NCBI GenBank assembly: GCA_963693305.1
Contig: OY855908.1
Location: forward strand, 19,527,993-19,591,992
Length of the DNA stretch: 64,000 nucleotides
DNA from: Meandrina meandrites
Taxonomy: Eukaryota; Cnidaria; Anthozoa; Scleractinia; Meandrinidae
Direction: 5' to 3'
The notes below the pieces were generated by a model, which was given only the letters and a program-made list of their open reading frames with translations, did not search any database and had not been told where the DNA came from. Shown piece after piece: positions 10,891 to 22,735 of the stretch. The first letter of the stretch is position 1; every line of letters begins with the position of its first letter. Made by a program: the position numbers and the translations under genes.

Positions 10891-12840
10891 TTGTTATTGT
10901 CGTTGTTGGACACCACAGTTATACCACCCCGCTCAGAAATCATAGTGGAGGGGAGGGTAGCTCGCTCGGCCGAGTCCCAGCTGGGTATGATATCTCCATT
11001 AACTGGTCAGGAAAGGGATAACTTGGGGGTACATGTGGCCTACGTAGTTGCACAGGCGAACTCTAGAACGGTGCCTGTCAGAATCGCCAACATGTCATAG
11101 GAAGAAATTGAGCTTGTTTCGGGAAGAAAATGAGCAGAATTCAGCGTTCTCTCAGAATCACCAGTTAGCAGTGATGGTAGCACCGCCCAAAACTACCCAG
11201 AATTCCTGAGCCGTTCCAGTGTCAATGATAGCAAACTTTCGGATGAACTCGAGGCTGCTATAGATCCATCTCTCAGTCCGGAAGACAAAGCTAAGATACA
11301 AAGAGTGTTACTTCAGTTCTCAGCTGTATTTGAAAACACATTAGGGTGCACAAATGTATTGAGTCACAAGATTGATACTGGAAATAGCCCATCGTCACCC
11401 TCAACCCACAAACTGATTAACAAGAAGCCCAGAGACAGGACCCAGCTCTCAGAAAGTCGATTGCCTTCAAAACTGCAAAACGAAACAAACCAGAATTTAG
11501 AGAGTGGGCAGGAGATTGTGTTTTATGCCACTTCTGGTACCAGTATGACAGGATATTTGTGCGCGACGATCTTTTAGTCTGCACTATAGAGAAGGATAGT
11601 CCAATTCCCAGATACGCAGTAGTTCTACCTGGAAGCTTGACTGAAGAGATTCTCAATGGAGTTCATGACAGCCCTTTTGCAGGTCACTCAGGAGTGACAA
11701 GAACAGTAGATAGGATTTGTGAATGCTTTTAGTGGCCAGGCATGCGCGAGTGCGTTGACTCATATATAAGGAAATGTTCTGTGTGTGCGCAAGGCAAAAA
11801 TTCTCCTAATGCAAATAAAGCCCTGCAGCATAGCATCGAAGTTGGTGAACCCTTCTCATGTTGGGTGATGGATTTTATGGGTCCCTTTCCGGAAACTACC
11901 CAGGGAAATCGTCACATACTAGTCATCGTGGACCATTTTACAAAGTGGTGCGAAGCTATACCAACCAAGGATCAAAAAGCCAGCAAGTTACCCCAATTCT
12001 TGTGAATAAGATATTTTCTCGATAATTTTGGCCCTCCTGCCGTGCTTCACTCAGATCAGGGTGCTAATTTTGAAAGTAATCTTATGCATCACATTTGCGA
12101 TTTTTTTTTTCTCATAAATACATGTATGTTATCCTGTTTTCAATACTACTATTTCTACGTTTTCTTTGTATCCTTGTATAATTAAGTTTAACGATAAATG
12201 TATGCACTGTATGTAAAACAAACTGTAACGCATATAAATACCTTAATAATTTCTTTATTTTCTCTCTTCCTGTTAGTTTTTTTTATTGTTTCCTTGTACT
12301 GTAAGCTCTAACACCAATAAAAGCTTTTTATTGCAAAAAAAAAAACATTTGCGATGTAATGGGAGTTGTCAAAACGAGGACAACCGCTTATCACCCAAGC
12401 GACGATAGGCAAGTGGAATGACAAAACCGCACATTGCAAGAGATGCTGTCAGACTTCATTTCCAAGCATGCAACCAGTTGGGACTTATGGTTAGATCCCG
12501 TTACCTATGCATATAACTCGAGTCGACAAGAGTCTACCAGCATCTCACCATATGAAGTTGTTTTTGGACGCTTGCCAAGGATACCACTTGAATTAGAATT
12601 GGGCTTAGAATAGCTCAGAATCTCACACAAGCCAGAGTGAAGCAGAGGGAAACAGGGGGGAAGGGACACCCAGTTAGAGTTTGGAATACTTTTCGGCCGG
12701 GTCAGTCAGTTTGGTTACGCAGACCCAAAAAAGTGACTATTACTATTATTGGGCAAAAGGGGTGACATGACGACGTACGATTCCTGAATGTCTGGTCGAC
12801 CCCTTCCAACATTACACTAATTTTCTAGCCAACTTGTCAA
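10891..12840 (+). pseudogene. Decayed Pol (protease-RT linker and integrase) of Ty3/gypsy element
   Basis: Pieces in order: VIPPRSEIIVEGRV and VPVRIANMS (the region before RT) at 10891-11100; QRVLLQFSAVFENTLG near 11300; then integrase. The integrase shows HDSPFAGHSGVTRTVDRI, KCSVCAQGK (HHCC zinc finger), WVMDFMGPFP (first catalytic Asp), LHSDQGANF (second Asp) and, after an inserted segment, TTAYHPSDDRQVE with the catalytic Glu. A C-terminal FRPGQSVWLRRPKKV follows. The RT/RNase H domain is missing, and several stops are present. This is probably the same copy as the LTR and gag upstream. Confidence 0.75.
12091..12355 (+). mobile_element. Short retroposed insert with poly-A and 11-bp duplication
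   Basis: ACATTTGCGAT occurs at 12091-12101 and again at 12345-12355. Between them lie about 240 non-coding bases ending AATAAAAGC, a short spacer and an A-run. Target duplication, polyadenylation signal and A-tail identify a 5'-truncated LINE-mobilised copy. It splits the gypsy integrase core, so it is younger than that element. Confidence 0.85.
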
Positions 12841-12978
12841 CCTTGTCAACTGCTGATGTTTGGCAAACATAAATGCGGCGAAAGAGGTTTCACGGAAGAA
12901 GAAAACCAAAGCTCTCCAAAATGAGCAAACATGGTGACCAAAGGATCAATTGAAGATAGCAATGAAGAACCTAGCTGA

Positions 12979-13686
12979 ATGGAACTAAAAGAGATGCTTG
13001 TTGATATCAAAATAGAAATCTCCAGCATCCTTCATGTGAACAACAATTTGGTCAAAGTGGCAGAGTTGAGGAAAGATATAACAGCGCATAAGTCTGAAAT
13101 TGATAAGTTGAAGACCTCGCTTGACGCAACAAAGAAGCGAAACAAGACCTTAGAAAACGATATCACAGCTGCCAGAAAGACAGTCGATGAACAGGATGAA
13201 GAGATCGCTGAATTATACGATCTACAAGACAAGCTTGAGCAATACACACGGAAGCAATTGCTGGAAATCCATCGAGTTCCAGAAGTTTTATACAGCACTA
13301 CTGAAGAAGCAGTGTTAAAGATCGCAGAGAAGCTGGATGTCCCAATAGAGCCTGAAGACATTAACATTTCAGATACAATCAAAGGTAAAGGCATTGAGCC
13401 AATTTTAGTTAAATTTCACAGCCATAAAACTAAAACCAGGCTATATCGAGCAAGAACGAAATTGAAAAATATCAAGGTTTCCAAGGTTGCCTCAGCGGCA
13501 ACGCGTGTAGTAGCTGAAAAAATTTTCATCCATGAAAATCTAATGTCCTTTATAAGAAGTTTAACCAACAAGGTAAATCAAAAGAGAAGGGACGGGCTAT
13601 TATATAGTGCCTGGACAATTGATGGCAAAATATTTGTAAAAAACCTCGCCAGAAGGAAATCCTGTCCGCATTTACGAAGAAGATGA
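12979..13686 (+). pseudogene. LINE ORF1-type protein (coiled coil plus FP-like domain)
   Basis: The 235-codon frame has an N-terminal coiled coil (heptads from about residue 20 to 95), then LEIHRVPEVLYSTTEEAV and ILVKFHSHKTKTRLYRA, a domain like the Baculovirus FP/LINE ORF1 family common in cnidarian and arthropod elements. It ends out of frame: after FVKNLARRKS the family continuation lies in another frame, and a stop precedes the first Met. No ORF2 follows within 1 kb. Confidence 0.55.
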
Positions 13687-13840
13687 CTTAGAATATCTTT
13701 ACAAAACTTAATACGGACTTCAGGTACGACTTATTGTTTTTCTTTTAATGTACTGCACTAGATGAGGAAGGGATGGCCTACCCAACATGAGTACTAGATG
13801 TACTTAAAGTTTGCGAAACTTTAAGTATATGTGTGTGTAA

Positions 13841-13988
13841 AATTGAAAGGCCCTGGACAAAAGACCAGCGAAATGAATTACAGGACAATGTTTAGAACAC
13901 GTAAACAAAGCTGCATGTGGAATTTGGAGTTGTTTTGACAATGTTCAATTTAGCCAAAATTCGCGTTTTTGTCTGGGGCCTTTCAATT
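13841..13988. mobile_element. 148-bp inverted-repeat MITE
   Basis: The left end AATTGAAAGGCCCTGGAC and right end GTCTGGGGCCTTTCAATT are inverted repeats. The interior GGAGTTGTTTTGACAATG and neighbouring bases recur, inverted, near 20029-20109, showing an interspersed family. A separate perfect-looking small palindrome (TACTTAAAGTTT/AAACTTTAAGTA) sits just upstream at about 13799-13826. Confidence 0.65.
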
Positions 13989-14022
13989 GTCTGTATTTAT
14001 CGATTTTTTTTTGATTGCTGCT

Positions 14023-14876
14023 TACCATAAAGACCCGTAGATAAGCCGCACCTTTTTTCCAAAAATCGTCGCTCAAAATCGGGGGTGCGGCTTATCTGCG
14101 GGAACATTTCAAAAAGGTGCCGTACATTTCAGTGAATTGACACTTTTATAGAAGCCTTCGATAGCAGATCCTTTAAACGGTTTATGGCCGCTTTCCTAGA
14201 ACAGGAAAACGTCACACAGCACAAAATTTCCATTCCCCCACAAAGCTGTTTGCAGTGTCGACGGCGGCCTGTAATAAACTTCAACAGCAATCGATCGGCC
14301 CGGCCTCCACGAGCGAGAAAATTGCACGTTATTCTCGAGTATTCATGTGGTCGAACTTTGCCGTTTAGCACTTCGATGACAAATTGATTACAAAACTCTC
14401 TTTGTGCAACAAGTTTATCTCCAACAGTTGGCCCCCAAATCTATTTATTTGTGCATTACGACAGTCACGAACAGCAGAATCTCCCTCCATCTTGAAACCT
14501 GAGTAAACAAACATCATTCTAGGCCTAGTCCCAGCATGTTCGATCTAATGCCTGGTTACTAAGCTACGAACATTCAACAAACGAAAACTAGCTTTCTTGT
14601 TCGCAAAAATCTATGGAAAAAAGTGTTGAATGAAGAAATACCTGTCAACAAGTACCAGAAAAAGATCAATCATATGTCAAAGTTAAAGGAAATGGTGCTC
14701 ATTATATTAAAACGCTAAAATTGTGGGTAAGACTTTGATGTGTTCAATTCCGTTTCATTGCCACATTGAGTTACATTCGATGAAGAAGACTTCTGAAGAC
14801 TCTTTAAAAAAAGTTTTTTTTTCCAAAATTTAAGTTGCTAAATTCAGGGTGCAGCTTATCTGCGGGTGTTTACGGT
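14023..14876. mobile_element. TIR element, TACCGTA family, copy 4
   Basis: A close copy of 6164-7011 in the same orientation. The left terminus has mutated to TACCATAAAGACCCGTAGAT; the right ends GGGTGTTTACGGTA. Both copies share interior blocks such as CAGCACAAAATTTCCATTCC. No transposase is encoded. Confidence 0.75.
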
Positions 14877-15081
14877 ATTTTCGTCTACGTTTTTCACATA
14901 ACACTATATTACTTATGCTAATATTCCACAAGCTAAGTGTCGTACATATAATTTATTCTTGTCTAACACCCTTTTTCAAAGGATTATCATTTGCTACTGT
15001 GCTAACACTTTATTATTTCACACCAAACCACATCTGCAAAACAGAAAGCCGAACGAGTTTTCAGGTAATTAGTATTACCAG

Positions 15082-16073
15082 ATGGAACTTAAAATCTTGT
15101 CTTTGAATGTTCGAGGGTTGAACAAGACTACTAAACACCGGCAACTGTTTAAATGGTTACACCAACAGAATTCAGATGTTATCTATTTACAAGAAACATA
15201 CTCGTCGCCTCAAACTATTAAGCTTTGGGAAGCTGAATGGGGCGGCAAAGTAGTCGAGAGTCACGGATCGAGTCACAGCCGAGGTGTTATGATCCTTTTT
15301 AAACTAAAGATCAATGTTTCCATCTATAACGCCATCCGTGACAAAAACAGTAGATACATTCTAAGGGAAGTATCACTAGATGACTCTAAGTTCATTTTTG
15401 TCAATATGTACGCACCAAACAATGAAGCGCAACAAATACATTTCCTTGGAGACTTGTCTAACTCCGTCCTGAATAATTATGCAAACGAAAGAGTAGTGCT
15501 ATGTGGCGACTTAAAATGCGCCTTAAATGAGTTTGATAAGCGAGGTGGCTGATCAGTTGAACTCAAAAAAGCGGTCATTCAAGAAATAAACAATTTGATA
15601 AATACGCATGATCTTTTCAACACTTGGAGAGAAAAAAATGCCAATTTACAGGGATTACTTGGAGCAATCCATCGATGAAAATTCAGGGCAGACTGGATTA
15701 TTTTATGATATCAAAAGCTTTACAATCCTCAGTTAAGTATGTTAAAATAGTTCCTAGTATGTTTTCTGATCATTCCGCATTAACTGCATCAGTATTCCCA
15801 GACGAAAGGGAAGCTAAACATGGCCCAGGTTTCTGGAAATTTAATAATTTGCTATTAATTGACAAAGATTACGTTGAACTGATTTCTGGAAAAATACCCG
15901 AATTTGCATCAAAATATCGTGAGGTAACAGATAAAGGGCTCCTCTGGGAAATGATCAAAATGGAAATAAGAGCAGCAACCATTGTTTATTCGAAAAAGAA
16001 AGCTTGTTATTGGGATAGAAATTTTAGGAAATGCAATAAGGTGCTCAAACGATATAACAGACATCAAAATTGA
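15082..16073 (+). pseudogene. L1/Tx1-like LINE endonuclease domain (two frames)
   Basis: 15082-15552 encodes the start of an apurinic endonuclease: MELKILSLNVRGLN (active-site Asn), YLQETYSS (catalytic Glu), FVNMYAPNN and VLCGDLKCALN. A stop at 15550 and a frame change lead to 15624-16073, with GRLDYFMIS and MFSDHSALT, the DYxxxS and SDH motifs that complete the fold. The order and wording match L1/Tx1-clade ORF2. GDLKCAL replaces the usual GDFN, so an active-site residue may be lost. Confidence 0.7.
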
Positions 16074-16079
16074 TGAAGG

Positions 16080-16873
16080 GAATACACTAAAAATTACTCA
16101 GTACGTAGATGATACGACTGTTTTTCTTTAAGATGTCCAGTCACTAAATAATCTATTTAGTTTACTTACTCAATTCGAAAATTGTTCCGGGCTAGGAATA
16201 AAAGATACACTTCTGGATCTAAGATTAAGTGAAGAATCTACCCCCTAGGAGTATATTTTTCGTATAACGAACATCTTGCAGCCAAGAAGAATTTTTTGAT
16301 AGGCTTGATCCATTGAGGAGAATGCTAAACATATGGTTGTCAAGGGATATATCACTGTACAGGAGAATCAATATAGTAAAGACAATAGCAATTTCAAAAC
16401 TAACTTTCTTGTGTAGTGTGCTTAACACGCCAGATATGTTTGCTTCTGAAGTAAACAAACTGATATTTGATTATGTATGGAAATACAAAAATCGAAAGAT
16501 AAAAAAATCTACTCTAATCAAGAGTAAGGAAAAAGGAGGTCTAAACATGATAGATTTTACATTATTTGACAAAGCATTAAAAATACGCTGCGTGCGACGA
16601 CTCTGCGCTGAAGGTAATCATCCGTGGAAATTCATCCCTCTGCGATTTATGTCCAACGTTGGCGAAACACTTCTGTTTCATTGTAATTACGACCTTAAAT
16701 CCTTGAACTTAAATGAAAAACTACCCACGTTCTATAGGGATGTAATTTCACACTGGCAAGAATTAAATAATGCTGTTCCCACAACAAAGAACGACGTCCT
16801 TGACCAAATTGTTTGGAATAATCGCTTCATAAAAATTAACATGGCCTCCGTATATTTTCAAAGCTGGCATTGA
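16080..16873 (+). pseudogene. Remnant RT and thumb of the same LINE
   Basis: Most of the RT fingers and palm are deleted. Near 16099 TQYVDDTTVFL preserves motif C (YVDD), followed by a stop. 16313-16873 then reads WLSRDISLYRRINIVKTIAI, KLIFDYVWKYKNRKIKK and GGLNMIDFTLFDKALKI, a typical L1/Tx1 post-RT region. The copy is non-functional. Confidence 0.65.
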
Positions 16874-17173
16874 GCTGGTATCTACAAACTCTCCAGCCTT
16901 GTAGACAAGGAAAGCAAGCAATTCCTCTCCTTTACTGTATTTCAACAAAAATTTGGGGTGAAATGCAACTTTTTGCAATATCACGGCCTCCTCTCAGCAA
17001 TACCAAGTAACTGGAAAATGTACAGCAGGCACAGCAGGAATAGCAGGCTGCCACAGTTAATTTACCTGCAATAGATAAACTTTCGTGTAAAGCAATTTAC
17101 AAATCACTTGCGGATCACCAGAATTTCTCTCATCCGACTGCCGGGAAAAGACTTATTGAATGTGAAGTTCCAG

Positions 17174-17336
17174 AAAATATCCATACCCACCCCATGGAAG
17201 GTCAATAGAAATTCCGAGGGGGTGGGGGTCTCAAAAGCCAAAATTTTAAAAGGAAAGTATGGGGCTTAAGTGGAAATTCCAGAGGGGTGGGGGGGTTTAA
17301 ACCAAAAACCTTCCGTGGGAGGGGTATGGATATTTT
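17174..17336. repeat. Fold-back repeat inside the LINE remnant
   Basis: AAAATATCCATACCCACCCC at the left is matched by GGGAGGGGTATGGATATTTT at the right; CATGGAAGGT and ACCTTCCGTG continue the arms inward. The GC-rich interior has two internal copies of GGAAATTCC-type sequence. It interrupts the LINE 3' half, so it is a later MITE insertion. Confidence 0.55.
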
Positions 17337-17477
17337 ATGGATTAACACAATGTGGATTTGGGATCCGGAAACGACAAAAAATATATTCTTTAGCATTCCG
17401 TGTGACTAGAGAAATTTAACTATCGATATTCCAATACATAATCATTCGTTCTGTACACAAATTGTATTCTGAACAAA

Positions 17478-17870
17478 ATGAAAAAGGTTCAAAACCCTCA
17501 TTGTCCCTATTGCACAAACATAGAGCAAACAGTCACTCATTTATTCTCATCGTGTCCCATCGCTTCTTCTTTCTGGTCTGACTTTGTCAATTGGTATCAG
17601 TCTGTATCTAAAAAAAATCTCAGCCTTTCCAAGAATGAAATTTTGTATGGTTGGTCTTCTTGTTCAACTCTAAACCATCTGCTATTTATACTCTGATACT
17701 TTCTTTACTGTAAAGCTTTAAATCTCGTTAAGTTCCAGTTTGCAGATTTCGTAAATCTTGTACATGATAAAATAGAAAATGAACGTTACATAGCTCTAAT
17801 ATTAAACAAACACAACACCTTCGTAGAGAAATCGTCCAATTTCATAAATTAATGTGTAGCTATAGTTGCC
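17478..17870 (+). pseudogene. C-terminal zinc-binding segment of the LINE
   Basis: CPYCTNIEQTVTHLFSSCP is the zinc-binding motif found after RT in L1/Tx1-type ORF2 (CxxC...HxxxxC). It is followed by WSDFVNWYQ and, in shifted frames, by the family C-terminus up to about 17850. Confidence 0.6.
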
Positions 17871-17881
17871 TTTTTAACAAA

Positions 17882-18867
17882 GTGCAACACGAGCGTTAAC
17901 AAAACCCGGATCAGACCAGATCGGATCGGATCGTATCGGACCGGACCGGATTGACAAAACCCGGACCGGATGTGATCCGACTGACAAAACCTGGATCGGA
18001 TCCGAAAAAGTCGGATCGCCATAAATTCCCGCCAAAATAGTCACGTGATATTGCTAATCGAAAATGTAAAACCGGCGAAAATCCACAGAAGTTCTTCAGT
18101 CTCAGACCATCGGCAACTGTTTTTCACCACCTGCTAGTTTATGGCACCAAGGCTACCCAACTTGAAACCGAGGTAAAAAAGTTTTACAAATATAAATAAT
18201 CAATAAAAAAGCGGGATGTAGATCTAAGTTAACCGCACCTCGTAATCAGACCGTGTTGGTATTATTCCAAACGTGAATATCTAAGTTCAAAAAGATCACG
18301 AACTGAAACTAAATTCAGGTTTTTTTAGTGCTTTGAGGGCTATACATGAGGATGTGAGACAACTGGCAATTATATTTTTAATTTAGAACTAGAAGAGATA
18401 ATTACAATAATCATTATACAAGACATTCTGACAGTTTGAAGATACATGTACATCAGTTATAGCTGATAAGACCCTCTACAGTGAGAGGATCCGGTACTTC
18501 TATTTCGCCACGGTGGTCCTTGAAAATTTGTGTTCGTTTTTACTGCTAATGCAATTTTCCTGTTCGTATCTCGCCCTTCCTTCTTGATCTTTCCCTCTAG
18601 GAAAGAAAATCATAAGCAGGGTCGCTACCAAGATAATACTGACGAAAAAGAAACACACAGCGAACGTCTCCTTACTACTTCTTTCTGTGCCATGTTCGAT
18701 TAGAGATATCACATGACTATTTTGGCGGGAATTTATGGATTTTTTGGATCCGATCCGGGTTTTGTCAGTCGGATCACATCCCGTCCAGGTTTTGTCAATC
18801 CGGTCCAATCCGGTCCGGGTTTTGACAATCCGGTCCGATCCTGGTTTTGTTAACGCCCGTGCAACAC
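17882..18867. mobile_element. MULE-like non-autonomous element, copy 1, with 9-bp duplication
   Basis: GTGCAACAC is present at 17882-17890 and 18859-18867. The 968-base element between starts GAGCGTTAACAAAACCC and ends TGGTTTTGTTAACGCCC. The subterminal regions are arrays of GACAAAACCCGGATCGGATC-like units. A 9-base duplication suits Mutator-like elements, though the superfamily is inferred. The minus-strand frame at 18500-18808 includes a hydrophobic segment (CFFFVSIILVATLLMIFF) followed by basic residues, possibly a captured host exon. A second copy, inverted, surrounds the Polinton. Confidence 0.85.
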
Positions 18868-18892
18868 TTTGCGCAACGTAAATGATGTAATG

Positions 18893-19759
18893 TACCGTAT
18901 TTACCCGAGTATAAGTCGATCCCCCTATTTTTGAGGCCGTAAACTAAGATTTTTTCGTTTCTGGGTAAGAATCTTCCTGGAAAACTAACCTTGTGTGTCT
19001 TAGAATTTCCTTTCATGTTGAGGTACTTTAAATGAAAAAATCACAGCAAGTTTCAATGTGAAGTTTATTATCATGCTAACGTGAGCGTTTTTGCAACACA
19101 TGTTTATCTGGCATTTTGTCCATAATTTTTGAAACAGGCTTCAAAAATCAAATGCACTAATTTCAAACGAACCTTTGTAATTGTGGAGAGATAGAAGCGG
19201 CTTTAGAAGACAAGCAAAACACCAAGTTGCACCAAAAACCTTTGAAAACGACTCGATAAATAACGTGCGAAGCTTGCTCGGGGTACTTGGTAACCAAGCT
19301 ACAAAACTGGTGAGGTACTGGTAACTGGTAACTACACGTGTTTGCATCATGCCAGGTTACTAAGTAGCAAAGTTCGAAGCGAGAAAGATCGTGCACAAAG
19401 ATGTTTTTCTCGAGTGGATTTTACAGCTTTACGAGTGGAAAATGTCAGCCCTTTATTCAAAACTTGTGCCAGTGACTCTCTAAAACATTCAGGTTTATAT
19501 TAAGCAGATAAATCTTAAGGAATTTCGACTTGAACTGTCAATTTAACGCCAGCGATAGCAAAGCGAAAGGACACTGTAACCTGTACTGCTGTTTGTATGA
19601 TGTTTGATGACATATAAAAGCAATTGTTATGCTAATTGTGCAGAATTTATTTAACTGGCGCTTGGGTCGAAAATTTTGACTCATGTATAAGTCGAGGACG
19701 ATTTTTTTGACCGATTTTTAGGTGAAAAAAGGTCGACTTATACATGGGTAAATACGGTA
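18893..19759. mobile_element. TIR element, TACCGTA family, copy 5
   Basis: The left end TACCGTATTTACCCGAGTAT and the right end ATACATGGGTAAATACGGTA are inverted repeats; ATAAGTCGA motifs follow. The interior (867 bases in total) has no transposase. It starts only 25 bases after the MULE-like copy. Confidence 0.75.
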
Positions 19760-20899
19760 GTGTAAACGTAAGTAAGTAATGTAAGGTGTTACAAGAACAA
19801 TGTAACGCACCGTACTGTATGTGACATTCGTAAATAAGTAGTGTGGTGTATTGTAAGTAGATTAGGTAATGCAATGGCAGTAATGATACGTATTGTAAGT
19901 AGGTTATTGTAGCACATTGAAAATAAAATTAAAAGAAAGAAGTGAAAACTGGGAAAGAAATGGACTGGTCCATTTGCAGTTTTAGCTCGCACGGGGGGTC
20001 AATTGAAGGGTCCAGTGGAAAAGTGACACATTCGAATTTTCGCCAAATTGAACATTGTCAAAACAACTCCAAATTTCGCATGCGAGTTTGTTTACGTCTT
20101 AAACATTGCGCTGTATTTGAATCCGCTCGTCTCTGTTTCGCTCTAAAGAAACAACATAGCAAAAATGAGAACAAAGTGTTTTGCAGCTTAAATTCTCCTC
20201 AGTCAGCCAGTAGTACGAGTTTTTCCACACGTCACATGCTAATCTTTCCTTGTAGTGTTCTGTAAGTGTTTCAGTAGGCCAAAAGCATTTCAAACATGCT
20301 CACACGAATGCCATGTTTTCAATAGAATTGCATTAGGCAGAGTAGGAGTGGATGCTACATTGTGAGGTCACGTGTGAGAAAAAAAAAAGATGGCGATTTG
20401 CTTGTGAAAATAAGAATTCATCCTGGTCTTTTGACCACTTGTGTAGCCGTTTGGTGGCTGAAGGACATCATTAAGTCCGGATGCCTCCAAATCAAAGCAT
20501 CTCTCGAAGAACTGAGGGCTGTTCTGACTTTTGTTTTGCACAATAGGGCTGTTCAGGCGATCGAGTGAACGCTGTCGTACAAAAAGCAGATCGATCCAAG
20601 CGGAAAGTCTAAAACAGTTTTTTTGTCGGGAACTTTGCGAGCGTCAGTTTTGCAGTATCCGCTTGGGTGCTGCGGCGACAAAATTGCAGAGAAGCGAGAA
20701 TTGATTGAGTGTCAAGGGCTGAACCTTCCCTGTCAAAAGATTTCTCGGTGCCTCATTAAAAATTCAACGATCGATCGATCAATCAATGCATTAGATCAGA
20801 AAGAGAAGCAAGATGAGAAAGACCAGCAAGAAGTTGAGAAAGAGAAACAGGTAGGGTACGACTACATTACGAAAATTCAGAGTTGAGTTGAAGCAGTTG
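19760..20899. other. Stretch without recognised gene
   Basis: 20029-20109 is a diverged inverted relative of the MITE at 13841. Plus-strand frames at 20362-20568 and 20623-20886 are open, but I cannot assign them to a family; the second ends in a Lys/Glu-rich tail. ATTAGATCAGAAAGAGAAGC at 20790-20809 recurs at 21278 beside the large palindrome. Confidence 0.35.
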
Positions 20900-21276
20900 C
20901 AAGCTGTTCCACAGTTCTATCTTCATTCTCATTTCTTGATAGTTTTGAAACGCTTGAGAAAAAGTCAGAAAACCGCTTCTGTGCCATAATTTTTGAAGCA
21001 AAAAAAAACAAAATGGCAATAGCGGTTGTCACCATGTTAAAAAAAGTTTATTTCATCTGTCCAAGAAGGACTGAGCACAACTGGAACTGGTTCTAGTTGT
21101 GCTCAGTCCTTCTTGGACAGATGAAATAAACTTTTTTCACATGATCTGACTACGGCTGTCACCATTTTGTCTTGTTTTGCTTCAAAAATTATGACACAAG
21201 CGGTTATCTGACTTTTTCTCAAGCGTTTCAAAACTATCAAGAAGTGGGAATGAAGATAAAACTGTGGAACAGCTTG
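20900..21276. repeat. 377-bp near-perfect palindrome
   Basis: The left arm starts CAAGCTGTTCCACAG and the right arm ends CTGTGGAACAGCTTG. The arms stay aligned to a centre near 21088, where about 48 bases per arm (AAGTTTATTTCATCTGTCC outward to GTGCTCAGTCC inward) are almost identical. Transcription would give a long hairpin. TTAGATCAGRAAGAGAAGCA lies at 20791 and at 21279. Confidence 0.85.
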
Positions 21277-21429
21277 AATTAGATCAGGAAGAGAAGCAAG
21301 ATTTAACTAACCCACGATTAAGCCTTATCATCAATTAAAATCTCTGATGCCAGGTTAGCTAATTGATGGATTTGAGAACATTGTTCAAAGCCCAGTTAGG
21401 GGCACGATTAGTTAATTGTCGATTAATGG

Positions 21430-21768
21430 TTAGCAGGTAAAAGGTTATGCCCGCATACGAGCCAAGTGGCCCATCAGGCTGGGGCTTGTCCTGGTTTATG
21501 TACATGTAGCATGAAGTGACTTGGAGTATCTCGCCCTGGATGGGATGCTACAGTTGTCCATCACAAGGTTACCTCCAGTGGTAAATTTCATCATCATAAT
21601 TAATCCTTACATGTATAGCCCCCAGTGGGGCATGGGGCCACCAGCATTAAATTTGCCGGTACCCATTTAAACACCTGGGTGAACAGAGGCACTATGAGAG
21701 TAAATTGTCTTGCCCAAGAACATAACACAGTGTCCCGGCCAGGACTCGAACCCTGCCAGCTATGGAGT
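21430..21768 (-). mobile_element. tRNA-derived SINE, reverse orientation
   Basis: Read on the minus strand, GGGTTCGAGTCCTGG near 21740-21755 is a good RNA polymerase III B box. It is followed by TTGGGCAAGACAATTTACTC and CACCCAGGTGTTTAAATGGG, blocks shared by a widespread invertebrate SINE family. The body continues toward 21430. The A box and tail are not clear, so the ends are approximate. Confidence 0.55.
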
Positions 21769-22735
21769 TAATCTTCCTCCAGTCGTTTGTTAAATTTAAC
21801 CCACCGATTAGTAATGTAGAGCATGTACCACTTCTTGAGCCCATACAGTACCGCTCAAAGTACAGCTTTATGATATCATCAGTAAGCATTAGTTATGTTC
21901 TGGTTGAGTACAGTACTCTGTACCATACTGGACTCCAGTTATATTACTTTTTAATCCCTTGAGTGAAACGAACAGTTTTAGGTTTTGTTTAGCAATAAGG
22001 TTATTGAAAAAAACTGTTAAGAAACTAGAGATTTTGCTTTTGATACGCACTTACTTTGGCTTCGATCCAAAGGAAAAAGTCTGCGTATTGAGAAACAAAT
22101 GGCTGGTAAGTTAACATTGTCAAGTTTCTGTTACTTTAATACTTAAACATTTTATGTTGACCAGCCTTAATTCACCATAATTTTTGTCGACAAATAATTT
22201 GTATTTGACTAAGAATGAAAATTAATTCAGGTTTTGCTTATCAATTACAGTCAAACTGTATGTGAAATAATAATCACACATTGATAAACTTGTAAGCTGC
22301 TTGGATTGGCATTTAACCATCTTTATTAACATGTACAGTACAATCATGTAATGGCAAATTGATTTATACTGTATAGCTTTTAAAGAACAATATAAATGTT
22401 TACAAAAATTCTGTTCTACATGTACCAACATGTACAGCAAGTTAAAAAGTTACCAGCCCAATCAATAACATGTTAGAATTTAGTTTAGAGGTCTGAGTTA
22501 ACAAGGACAAACCCAACATGAGTTAACCTGCAAACTCAGTGTTTACATTGCAGTAAACCACAACATGTACACGAAGCTCGTTTTTGATTTTTTTATTAGT
22601 CACTTAAATCCACTGTTAGTAGGTGATGTGTTGTCAGCCAGAAATACATTATTGCTTATACATGTAGGTAAGTAATGTTCTGTAAATTAAATTAGTGAAG
22701 GAGCTCGTGTTTGATGACCAGTGGAAACATTTCAG
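21769..22735. other. AT-rich stretch, no gene seen
   Basis: No domain-like translation, inverted repeat or RNA signal was recognised. ACATGTAC words are frequent here and throughout 21-24 kb. Confidence 0.35.

Noticed and set aside
6164..14876. The two near-identical 850-base blocks as a segmental duplication or assembly error
   Set aside because: The similarity stops at the TACCGTA termini, as expected for transposon copies.
21735..21768. tRNA gene suggested by the B box
   Set aside because: No cloverleaf or A box; it fits a SINE head instead.
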